Shown in pieces: positions 45,172 through 52,455 of a DNA stretch of 64,000 bases. Below the pieces are notes generated by a model. It saw nothing but the letters and a program-made list of their open reading frames with translations, was not told the DNA's origin and searched no databases. The stretch comes from JARBUG01 sp035628915 (GTDB taxonomy: Bacteria; Bacillota; Sulfobacillia; Symbiobacteriales; Symbiobacteriaceae): contig DASPIW010000005.1 in NCBI GenBank assembly GCA_035628915.1, positions 166,594 to 230,593 on the forward strand, read 5' to 3'. The translations under genes were made by a program, and so were the position numbers. Position 1 is the first letter of the stretch. Each line of letters begins with the position of its first letter.

Positions 45172-45427
45172 GTCATCGAGAACCCTGTCATCACATTCTC
45201 TGGGGGCCGGGCTGAGAGGAACACTGCCGGCGGCCGGGCGGGTGTCAAGGCCGCCCCGCCAGGGGCGCCCGCCTTGGCGGGTTTAGCCTTGATGCCCGTT
45301 CGGACGCCGGCCATCATCTAGACCGCTCGGCCCCACCAGCGTTTCAGGAGCGGAAGGGGGAAGTATGGTAACCTTGCGACGTGTCCGGCATAGCCTTGAC
45401 CTGAGAACGAATCGGGAGGGGCAGGAC
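45172..45427. repeat. GTCAAGG-type inverted repeat in E3
   Basis: GTCAAGGC at 45244-45251 and GCCTTGAT at 45286-45293 enclose GC-rich inner stems (GGCGCCCGCC-like). Third member of the family seen at 19512, 25257 and 39708. No gene in this gap. Confidence 0.45.
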
Positions 45428-45676
45428 ATGGAAAGTCAGGTCATCCTCAGGATTCGATTCGTGGAAAACTCGGCCGAGGTCGAGAAGGCACTGGCGATCC
45501 TGCGCAGGGGTACAATTCGAGCGCTGGGGGAGGCACTTAGGAGCTTGCCTCGGGAGGTCGGGGACGTCGGCACAGCTGAAGATATTCATGGTTCTCGGGC
45601 GACCCTCGAGCAACCGGAAGATAGGCAGCCGAGTGTCCAGGCACGTCCAGCCCAACCGAACGCCAAGGGTCCCTAG
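45428..45676 (+). CDS. Small hypothetical protein
   Basis: 82 residues; GGGAGGGGCAGGAC before the ATG at 45428. A short beta-strand start (SQVILRIRFVEN) then a basic helix AEVEKALAILRRGTIRALGE, with a polar C-terminus. A perfect-stem terminator follows. Not recognised. Confidence 0.55.
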   Translation: MESQVILRIRFVENSAEVEKALAILRRGTIRALGEALRSLPREVGDVGTAEDIHGSRATLEQPEDRQPSVQARPAQPNAKGP

Positions 45677-45690
45677 CTGGGGGCGCCAAT

Positions 45691-45722
45691 CAAAGCTGCC
45701 ACGGTCATGCCGTGGCAGCTTT
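45691..45722 (+). terminator. Terminator
   Basis: AAAGCTGCCACGG, loop TCATG, CCGTGGCAGCTTT: 13-bp perfect stem. Confidence 0.85.
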
Positions 45723-46393
45723 GATGCTCATACTTCCTATTCCGGATGGATTGTAGGGTCACAGGCTCGGAGGCCATCTTGCCAGAAGCGCTGGGGCTTT
45801 GCTAACTCACCCGAGTACGGGTGTCCAAGCGGCTCGCGTCGGGGCGTAGAACTCATAACAGAGGCCTTCACGCCGCGGTCTTCGGCCACCTTGCGGCAAG
45901 TACTCAGCGTGGCATACTCAAACACCGCTTCTACCTCACCGCACTCGGAGCTATCGTAGGGCATGAACAGATCGGGCAGCGCCGTGGCCATTTGCCAACA
46001 GCCACGTGTATTGCAGCGAGACCGGAACACCTCCATCGGCCCTTCGTCCCCCACCCCGTGCGAATAGACCCCATGACGTCAGAAACGCTCGGCCGCACAA
46101 CATGGACACTCTTCTGGCCAATGCCAGCGGAGAATTGCCCGGTAATGCTAAGCGGGGTGACACCAGCATGACGGTGACGGCAGAAACAACGATGATCACC
46201 GAGCGCTGGTGTCGTTTATCACACAGAATTCTGCTACGATCGATTTCACACTTCCCTGTGATTTGCTATTATATATATGACGATATCACCCGATGAGAAA
46301 ACGGAACGTCAGATTGAGCTCTTCGGGCTGACAGGCATAAGTAGCAACTCGTCTACATGGGTAACCGCGTAGAGACAAGGACTTGGTGTACGA
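45723..46393. other. E3 region without a supported gene; promoter of the STAS-ATPase gene at its right end
   Basis: A 105-codon minus frame ending at 45737 has mixed composition and no Shine-Dalgarno site; left uncalled. The right end (46240-46290) is AT-rich with a TTCACA-N6-TGTGAT palindrome (46245-46262) and TATTATATATATG, a likely regulated promoter. Confidence 0.45.
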
Positions 46394-47275
46394 ATGAACC
46401 TAATAGTGCGTAACCGGTTAGGCGTGCATACACTGAATGATCTGCTCAGGCAGGCCAAGCTAGCGAGTGTGGATACCGGCGGTGCGTGTACGATTGACTG
46501 CACGCGTCTCACCGACGTAAATGCTGTGGGTTTGGTTGGCCTTATGCTGCTTCTCAAGCAGTTGGAGAGGAAGCGGTACCGGATAACTGTCGAGCTTCCT
46601 AGTACGCGACGGGTGCGTGAAGCCATTCTTGGTAACATCAACCCTCACGTTGACGACGCAACGAAAGGACTCCGTCGGTATTTGACCGATCCAGGCGTAT
46701 ACTGGACAAGTGAACAGACAGCAGGTCCAGACCATACGGTCCGGCACGACTATCTCCGCCTATTCCATTTGACCTGCCTTAACGATGGAATACCCTTGTT
46801 GGAGGAGATAAGGTCAAACCTCAGGAATAACCTACGTCTGCCTGCCGACGCCACCGCGCGCTTCTGCGAGGCGTTTTCCGAGTTATGCCAGAATATACAT
46901 GAGCATTCGCAATCCCCCATCGGCGGATTTGCCGCCATTGACCTGCTGTGGACTGGGATGGAGCGCCGAGTGATATTGGCCCTAGGTGATTTGGGCATCG
47001 GAATTCGCTGCAGTCTGACGAATGCCGGACTAACAACGGGTTCCGACCATGATGCCATCAGCCGAGCTGTTCAACGCGGTGTCACTTCGAAGCGGGGAAA
47101 TGATGGGCGTGGTGGTGGATTGGCGCGCTGCAGGGAACACGCCCAAGATCAAGGGTACGCCTTTGGAATCCGAAGTGGCAGGGGATACTGGATATCGATA
47201 AGGGGGAAGGAGCAGGCGTCGATCGAGGGCTTTTGCCCTGGTACCCAAGTCTACTTTGCATTCGGGCGGTTCTAG
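46394..47275 (+). CDS. STAS-like domain fused to a GHKL/HATPase (anti-sigma-type kinase)
   Basis: 293 residues. The first 95 resemble a STAS fold (ACTIDCTRLTDVNAVGLVGL). From about 155 the ATPase boxes follow: N box FCEAFSELCQNIHEHSQSP, G1 box LALGDLGIGI and G2 box KRGNDGRGGGLARC. Such proteins pair with the DUF4325 STAS-like proteins in bacterial mobile regions. The next gene is a DUF4325 protein. Together they resemble a partner-switching module; the target is unknown. Confidence 0.75.
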   Translation: MNLIVRNRLGVHTLNDLLRQAKLASVDTGGACTIDCTRLTDVNAVGLVGLMLLLKQLERKRYRITVELPSTRRVREAILGNINPHVDDATKGLRRYLTDPGVYWTSEQTAGPDHTVRHDYLRLFHLTCLNDGIPLLEEIRSNLRNNLRLPADATARFCEAFSELCQNIHEHSQSPIGGFAAIDLLWTGMERRVILALGDLGIGIRCSLTNAGLTTGSDHDAISRAVQRGVTSKRGNDGRGGGLARCREHAQDQGYAFGIRSGRGYWISIRGKEQASIEGFCPGTQVYFAFGRF

Positions 47276-47317
47276 GCACTTGACCTCTCTTGTTGAAGGT
47301 GGTACTATTGCCGCATC

Positions 47318-47335
47318 TTCACAGCGCCCTGTGAA
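47318..47335. promoter_or_regulatory. TTCACA-N6-TGTGAA palindrome before the DUF4325 gene
   Basis: An 18-base palindrome that ends directly at the Shine-Dalgarno sequence AAAGGAGGA, so a bound protein or RNA hairpin would block translation initiation as well. Same motif at 46245, 48040, 48094 and 48157. Confidence 0.65.
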
Positions 47336-47349
47336 AGGAGGAAGAAAAG

Positions 47350-47952
47350 TTGACGCCATATCGTTTTTGCATTGAAGAGTTTTTTGATCTACTTGGGTCG
47401 GAAGACAGGCGCTTTTTGGTGTTCCGTGAGAATGGTGCTAAGTGTTACCCTGTTCTCCGAAAGGCGGCCGAGCGGATTGCGCCGGGTCATACCTTGGTAA
47501 TTGCCATGTCCGATCAGGTGATAGTAGATTATTCCTTTGCCGACGAAATCGTGGGAAAGCTGATTTCGGAGCTGTCATCAGGCGACCTTGAAGATCGCTA
47601 TGCTGTGGTAGAGGTATCGACTCTCAACCAGTATGAAAATGTCGAGGCATCTTTCGTTATGAGAAAGCAATTCGGCCTTATTCGCCACGTTGGTGGCGAA
47701 TGGCAACTAGTCGGTCAAAGGCCCAAAGGCGATCGCTCGAGGGAAGAACTTGAAGAGACCCTTGAGCACCTCAACATCAGAGGACACCTTACGGCAGCGG
47801 AACTGTCGGATGCCACTGGACTCGCCATAAATGCCTGTAGCAACAGGTTGTTTCGATTGAACGAAGCCAGATTGGCTCATCGGGTCAAGGAGGTGGCATC
47901 GCGCGAGTACCTATACTTCAGCCTTGTATCTCCCGACATGATTAACGCGTAG
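47350..47952 (+). CDS. DUF4325 STAS-like protein with C-terminal winged helix
   Basis: 200 residues; TTG start after AAAGGAGGAAGAAAAG. The segment VIVDYSFADEIVGKLISEL is the DUF4325 hallmark (S-F-A-D-E). Residues about 140-190 (LTAAELSDATGLAINACSNR then LFRLNEARLAHRV) form a winged helix-turn-helix. It is thus both a partner of the ATPase upstream and a probable DNA-binding protein. Candidate binder of the five TTCACA-N6-TGTGAA palindromes. Confidence 0.72.
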   Translation: MTPYRFCIEEFFDLLGSEDRRFLVFRENGAKCYPVLRKAAERIAPGHTLVIAMSDQVIVDYSFADEIVGKLISELSSGDLEDRYAVVEVSTLNQYENVEASFVMRKQFGLIRHVGGEWQLVGQRPKGDRSREELEETLEHLNIRGHLTAAELSDATGLAINACSNRLFRLNEARLAHRVKEVASREYLYFSLVSPDMINA

Positions 47953-48299
47953 GTAATAATAGGCATCACACCACAGTGACGCCGGGCGAAATAGGCATAA
48001 TTGCTTATTTTGTCCGGCGTACCTTGATAATATCGGTGATTCACAGTATGATGTGAACAGAAGCCTAAGCGGGTTCTTTGTTTTGACTTGATGTTCACAG
48101 CTTGCCGTGAACACGAGTTGTCGAACTTGACCTTAGGCACTTTGCTTGGATTGATGTTCACAGCAACCTGTGAAAGAAAGCAGGGACAAGACGTGAAATC
48201 CGGCTTTTCATAGGCCGCGATAACGGTATAGGGCAGAACCAAGCAGTCCCGTTTGATCTCCATAGTGTTCCAACCAAATCACAGAGAGGGGTATTAATA
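47953..48299. promoter_or_regulatory. Operator array: three TTCACA-N6-TGTGAA palindromes in 135 bases
   Basis: Palindromes at 48040-48057, 48094-48111 (one mismatch) and 48157-48174. The last two sit in a longer direct repeat of about 63 bases (TTTG-TTGGA-like then TTGATGTTCACAG). The array lies upstream of the repeat-protein gene at 48300. No ORF here. Confidence 0.6.
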
Positions 48300-49421
48300 A
48301 TGTTCAAAGATGAGCCTAGCAAGACCGAATCAAGCAAAGATGACCCGAAGCACCACGAACACCCGGAGCACCCGGAGCACCCGGAGCATCCGGAGCATCC
48401 GGATAAGCCCCCGCACCCGCGGCCGGTGACCCCGGCGCCCGCCTTCGGGGAACCTGGAAACCCGGAGCACCGGGACCGCCCGGAGCATCCGGAACATCCG
48501 GAACACCCGGAACACCCGGGACACCCGGGACACCCGGGACACCCGGAGCACCCGGACAAGCCCCCGCACCCGCGACCGGTGACCCCGGCGCCCGCCTTCG
48601 GGGAACCGGGAAACCCGGAGCACCGGGACCGCCCGGAGCACCCGGAACACCCGGACACTCACCCCGACCCCCGGCCCGTAACGCCGACCCCTGCATTCGG
48701 TCAGCTTGTTCTGCCGGATGGGCCTCCCACCAGTTTTTGGTGGGAGGCTGATTCTGTCCGGTGGGGACGAGAATGCCAAGAAATGCAGAGACTGTACCCC
48801 GAGTGGCGGTTTGCCGTGACGGAAGTGCCACATTGGGAAGGGACCTTAACCCCCTTTCCAAAGGGAACTCCAGTGAAGCCGGTGCTTGCGCTGCTGAGCC
48901 ATGGGTTGACGGTCAACGTCGGTACTGGCGGTGCGCTGAGCGCTCCCCCAGGAGCTTCAATTCCCCCACTTCCAGACTGGCTTAAGGGATTGAGCAACCT
49001 CCGCCAGAAGTTTCGACTGCGAGCGTACTATCAGCGTCCTCCTGGGCACCCGCTACTGGTTGTCACTGAGCCGCACTTCTGCCCAGGTGTTGACTACGGG
49101 CACTCCCACTTCTATGTGCCATCGGCAACAACGGAAGGGTTGATGCCCATCTGCACGTACAAAGCCTCGTCGGGAGTGTGGGACTGGGACACTGGAACCT
49201 TGCCCGACCTTATTGATCGTGCATCCCCGTGGCTGGTAAGTCACATGGTGGCAACGCAAACCAAACTTTGGCTTGGACCCGAAACGTCACATAACCGGCT
49301 ACGCTTATACCTCACTACACCCGTGGATGCCCAGTGCTACTGCCTTTCGGGGTTACCATATGGTAGATGCTGCTGGGGAAAAGATCGCTTCTTCCTTAAG
49401 AACGCTGGCTTTATTCCGTGA
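48300..49421 (+). CDS. His-Pro-Glu repeat protein with a C-terminal E2-like/SEC-C-like region
   Basis: 373 residues; AGAGAGGGGTATTAATA before the ATG. Residues 18-125 are low complexity: many His-Pro-Glu units (EHPEHPEHP) in two copies of a larger repeat (DKPPHPRPVTPAPAFGEPGN). Residues about 140-373 look globular. There GHSHFYVP, LMPICTYKASSGVWDWDTGT and a final CYCLSGLPYGRCC are notable; the last resembles a SEC-C zinc motif, and the Cys before a Trp resembles prokaryotic E2-like proteins. The function is not known; the fold suggestion is weak. Possible defence or conflict protein. Confidence 0.65.
   Translation: MFKDEPSKTESSKDDPKHHEHPEHPEHPEHPEHPDKPPHPRPVTPAPAFGEPGNPEHRDRPEHPEHPEHPEHPGHPGHPGHPEHPDKPPHPRPVTPAPAFGEPGNPEHRDRPEHPEHPDTHPDPRPVTPTPAFGQLVLPDGPPTSFWWEADSVRWGRECQEMQRLYPEWRFAVTEVPHWEGTLTPFPKGTPVKPVLALLSHGLTVNVGTGGALSAPPGASIPPLPDWLKGLSNLRQKFRLRAYYQRPPGHPLLVVTEPHFCPGVDYGHSHFYVPSATTEGLMPICTYKASSGVWDWDTGTLPDLIDRASPWLVSHMVATQTKLWLGPETSHNRLRLYLTTPVDAQCYCLSGLPYGRCCWGKDRFFLKNAGFIP
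48346..48680 (+). repeat. Coding tandem repeat, 9-base unit CACCCGGAG, within two larger direct repeats
   Basis: The 9-base unit encodes His-Pro-Glu and recurs in runs. A larger block containing CCCCCGCACCCGCGG-like sequence and CCTTCGGGGAACC is present twice, about 180 bases apart. Copy number is likely to vary by slippage. Confidence 0.85.
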
Positions 49422-49511
49422 TCGCGAACACCAGAAACCGGACGGCAGGTCGTGGTCACTCAAGCTGTACGTCTAAAGTGAATGCACAGGCTCTCCCTTG
49501 CTCACACCCAA

Positions 49512-49544
49512 ATCACTTGCATTTTACCGCCATAATCACTATCA
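49512..49544. other. E3 right attachment site
   Basis: Inverted arm ATCACTTGC (49512-49520) and core ACTATCA (49538-49544), after which YhbH homology resumes. Confidence 0.85.
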
Positions 49545-49612
49545 CGGAAAAGAAGGACGTGTACCCCGCCCTGCAAAAGTGGTTTAATCGGGGGGGTGTG
49601 CCGATTGGATGA
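49545..49612 (+). CDS. yhbH: yhbH, segment 4 of 4 (C-terminus)
   Basis: The last 22 codons and stop: TEKKDVYPALQKWFNRGGVP, the YhbH C-terminus. The stop at 49610-49612 lies inside the spoVR start region (17-base overlap), so yhbH and spoVR were one translationally coupled operon before interruption. Too short to be found as an ORF. Confidence 0.9.
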
Positions 49613-50386
49613 CCGGGATCTCCCCATTCTGGAGGAGTCGATCGGGAAGATCTGGGATAAGGCCAGGGAGATGGGCCTCGACCCCTACCCGACCCACTTT
49701 GAAATCGTGCCGGCCTCCATCCTCTACGAGTTCGGGGCGTACCTGCTACCGGGCCGCTTCTCCCACTGGACCCACGGCAAGGCCTACTACACGATGAAGG
49801 CATCGTACGATTACGGTCTCAGCAAGATCTACGAACTGGTCATAAACGCCAACCCGAGCTACGCCTTCCTCCTGGACACCAATTCGCTGCTCCACAACAA
49901 GTTCGTGGTCGCCCACGTGTTCGGCCACACCGACTTCTTCAAGCACAACATCTGGTTCGAGCCGACCAACCGACAGATGATCGAGACGGTCAGCCAAAAC
50001 GCCCAGCGCATCCGGCAATACTCCATGGACGAGGGCAGTCTTGAAGTGGAGAAGTTCCTGGATGCGGTTCTCTCCATCTCGGATCACATCGACCCGTATC
50101 CCCGGCGGGAGGCCTCCGAGAGCCGCCCGACACGGTCGGGCCCATCTCCTAGCGACGAGGCATGGAACGATCTCTTCCCGGCGACCGGGGCTGCGAGCAG
50201 CCTGGCTATGGGCAAGGCGGAACGGAACCGGACTCCCCACCAACGGCGCCGGATTCCGGCAGAGCCCGAGCGGGATGTGCTGCGCTTCCTGCTCGAGCAC
50301 GCCGATGGGCTGGAAGACTGGCAGCGGGACATCATCGCCATCGTACGAGAGGAGAGCCTCTATTTCGTCCCGCAGATGCAGACGAA
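49596..50386 (+). CDS. spoVR: spoVR, segment 1 of 2
   Basis: The first 263 codons and two bases of a SpoVR gene: DPYPTHFEIVPASILYEFGA, then YGLSKIYELVINANPSYAFL and HVFGHTDFFKHN, then QRDIIAIVREESLYFVPQMQ. SpoVR is a mother-cell protein needed for normal spore cortex in Bacillus subtilis; its biochemistry is unknown. Homology stops in the core CAGACGAA (50379-50386). Joined to 63200-63791 it gives 1383 bases, 460 codons plus stop, the normal SpoVR length. Start: GTG at 49596, overlapping the yhbH end. An unrelated tail follows in the native state. Confidence 0.94.
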
Positions 50387-50401
50387 CGGTTCGGTAGGCA
50401 C
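50379..50401. other. Left attachment site of the tandem elements E4-E5
   Basis: Core CAGACGAA (50379-50386), then, six bases on, CGGTAGGCAC (50392-50401). The same decamer with the same spacing follows the middle core at 53943. Confidence 0.85.
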
Positions 50402-50418
50402 TAGCTGGCGCCGCGAAA

Positions 50419-50452
50419 ACACACACCTCCCGGAGGCGGCTCCGGGTGGTGT
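50419..50452 (-). terminator. Terminator of the Ig-like repeat gene
   Basis: ACACACC-TCCCGGAG pairs with CTCCGGG-TGGTGTGT around GCGG; 26 bases past the stop on the minus strand. Confidence 0.7.
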
Positions 50453-50477
50453 GTGCTCAACCGCAAGGACCTTCCGC

Positions 50478-51371
50478 CTAGAACAGCTTGGCCAGCTTCT
50501 TCAGGATCTCTGCCTGATCCGTCGTCAGGGCCTTGTCCGTCTGAGCCTCCACCTGGTTGATGAAGGCCTTGATCTGCCCGGACTTGGACTTGGCATTCCC
50601 CTTTGCCTCCGACTCTTCGGCCGCAACCAGCTTGTCGCACAGGCCCTGGGTAACATCAGGGTTCGTGGAGATCTGACCGGTCAGGGAGCACAGGCTGTCG
50701 TAAGTGTTCTCGACATTGAAGCTGGTTGAGCCCTTGCCAACGTTCCCCGCCTTGTCCTTGGCGGTGGCTGCAAAGCTATTGGTGCCGACCTTGAAGCTGT
50801 AGGCGGGGCCTGTGATCTCTTCGCAGGTGTCGGTATCCACACCGGACAGGCTGTCGCTGCCGGCGCAGGTGATGTGCACCTCCTGATCAACGGTGTAGGT
50901 GCCGGCGTTGCCGACGTGCGTTACCTCGGGCTCGGTCTTGTCGATGCTGATGCTGCCGAGCGCCGCACTGGCGCTGTTGCCCGCCTTGTCGGTGACCGTG
51001 CCTTCGACGCTCTGGTCGGCGCCTTCCGTGCTCAGTGTGACAGAATCCGAAGACGAATCAACGCCGGACAGGGAATTCGAGCAGTCGAAGGTGATGGTGA
51101 CGGCGCCGTTGTTTCAGCCGTCGTCGTTTGCCGGGGTGCGGGTCGCCTTGATCTTCGGGGCGGTCCGGTCGATCTTGATGCCGGTGACGTCGTCAGTGGC
51201 GATGTTTCCGGCATTGTCACGGACGGAGGCGTTCGCGCTGAGGTCATCGCCCTCACCGGTGATTACGCTGTCGGCAGGCGCTGTGGCGATGCCCGAGAGG
51301 GCGTCGCTGACGGACCAGGCGATGGTCACGTGGCCCGCATTTCCGGCAGCCAGATGGACCGATTCCTTCAT
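50478..51371 (-). pseudogene. Broken Ig-like repeat surface protein
   Basis: Three repeats of a bacterial Ig-like module (SGVDTDTCEEITGPAYSF; KAGNVGKGST and relatives) are read in one frame, interrupted by a TGA at about 51112-51114 exactly where the family has Trp (PANDDG then stop then NN; the usual motif is N-G-W-N-N). The 5' end lacks a signal peptide and is preceded by an in-frame TAG, so the gene is also truncated. The C-terminal 90 residues are helical (KSGQIKAFINQVEAQTDKAL). A degraded secreted protein, cargo of E4. Confidence 0.75.
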
Positions 51372-52292
51372 GAAGTGCCGCCTGGAAGGCTTGCCCTATA
51401 GGCCCGGAGTGCACGCCGGCCCCAACCCCCTACAGGCAGCCGCAGTATAGAAGCGGGGCCAAATCCCGCATGAAGTGCAGGAAGCGATTCGCCGGGCGCT
51501 TGGTCAGGGCGGCTGTGGCTCAGCAGGCCGAGGGGGGTAACGAACTTCCAGGCGGGCGCCTATCAGTTGTCGGCAGCCGTGGTGGAGTAAAACTGTGTCA
51601 GTCTCGTCGGAGGGGCTCTCCTCACGGCGACACAGATGGATGCTATGCTGCTGGAGTTTCCCCGTTTGGTGGCACGCTTCGGCCGCAACCGTCCGGCAGA
51701 TCTTGCGGGATGGCTGTGCTGCCTGTCGGTTCATCGACACGCACCCGGAACCCAAAGTACCCGTCGATGAATGGGGCCACTCCGGGGAACTGATGGGCCG
51801 GGCCTCCTGCGCCTGCTCCCGGCACCCGGGCCGGATGACTTGGCACGGGCGCCCGAACTTGGCACAACCAGCGCGCAGACATTTCAGACCGCTACCCTGC
51901 TGGCGCCCGCCTGGGCGCCCCTCGCTGACGCCTACACCGGCTGGCCTGCCTGGGCAAAGATGATCGGCTGGTTCTCCCGCTACGGCGGCCTGGCGCCGTG
52001 GGCCGGGAGGCGTTTTAAGCAGCTGCTCATGCCCCGGAACGCCCGGGGGCTCTATCACAACGGCCTGTCTACGCAGAGGCCGTCCACCCACCCCAGGTAC
52101 AGGTGGCGTTTGCCTATGCGCTTCCCGCGGGGATCAGCTTCGGCGTCACGAGCGGGGCGCCCCGCATGTGGCCATTTGCAGTCGCCTGCTGCCGTTCTCA
52201 TGACAGTCCGGTGGGGCCCTGCGGTGGTTCTGCGGCCGGGCCGACCTGCATAGCCTCCACCACCAGACCCAGGTTGCAGGGGGCGAAGGCGA
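51372..52292. other. E4 stretch without a supported gene
   Basis: The plus frame 51771-52253 contains a protein-like patch (WAKMIGWFSRYGGLAPWAGR) but no start signal and poor flanks; it may be a gene fragment. Nothing else is convincing. Confidence 0.4.
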
Positions 52293-52418
52293 ATGCCACG
52301 GCGTGTCCGCTCCTCACCCGCACAGGTCCGGGTGGTGGTCATCCGGCCGGGTCGGCCCAATTCCGGCGTGCTCGAACTCGTGTATCGGATCCTTGCGTCG
52401 GCTGGAAGCACCGCGTAA
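52293..52418 (+). CDS. Small accessory-type protein of E4
   Basis: 41 residues from an ATG with GCAGGGGGCGAAGGCG upstream. The last 28 residues (VVVIRPGRPN then VLELVYRILASAG) match the E5 small protein at 61472 nearly throughout, with identical total length and the same place, convergent with the recombinase. A shared terminator (52419-52452) lies between the two stop codons. Conservation of a 41-codon ORF in two elements argues that it is translated. Candidate excision (directionality) factor; this is inference. Confidence 0.65.
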   Translation: MPRRVRSSPAQVRVVVIRPGRPNSGVLELVYRILASAGSTA

Positions 52419-52452
52419 AAGAAGCCGGGCACCCATCGGTGCTCGGCTTCTT
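52419..52452. terminator. Bidirectional terminator between the small ORF and the E4 recombinase
   Basis: AAGAAGCCGGGCACC, loop CATC, GGTGCTCGGCTTCTT: 15-base arms with one mismatch. Confidence 0.85.
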
Positions 52453-52455
52453 GAT

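Larger units (their letters stand above)
29936..49544. mobile_element. Element E3: compact integrative conjugative element interrupting yhbH at codon 359
   Basis: 19,609 bp. The recombinase is at the left end, on the plus strand, starting 58 bases inside. Then come a TPR/peptide signalling cassette, a small accessory-type ORF, a DUF262/HNH protein, divergent XRE and AbrB regulators, a mobilisation and type IV secretion block (36302-44818), a SpoVG-like protein, a STAS-ATPase/DUF4325 pair and a repeat protein. No replication initiator was recognised. Removal gives Thr-Ile-Thr-Glu-Lys-Lys-Asp-Val-Tyr-Pro in frame. Confidence 0.9.

Noticed and set aside
45737..46054. 105-codon minus-strand ORF in E3
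   Set aside because: No start signal and no recognisable pattern; kept only as a remark on the gap.
48346..48680. CRISPR-like short repeats
   Set aside because: The repeats are contiguous 9-base coding units (His-Pro-Glu) without unique spacers, inside an ORF.
51771..52253. 160-codon plus-strand ORF in E4 with a protein-like patch
   Set aside because: Only about 55 codons look like protein; start and flanks do not. Possibly a gene fragment, not called.
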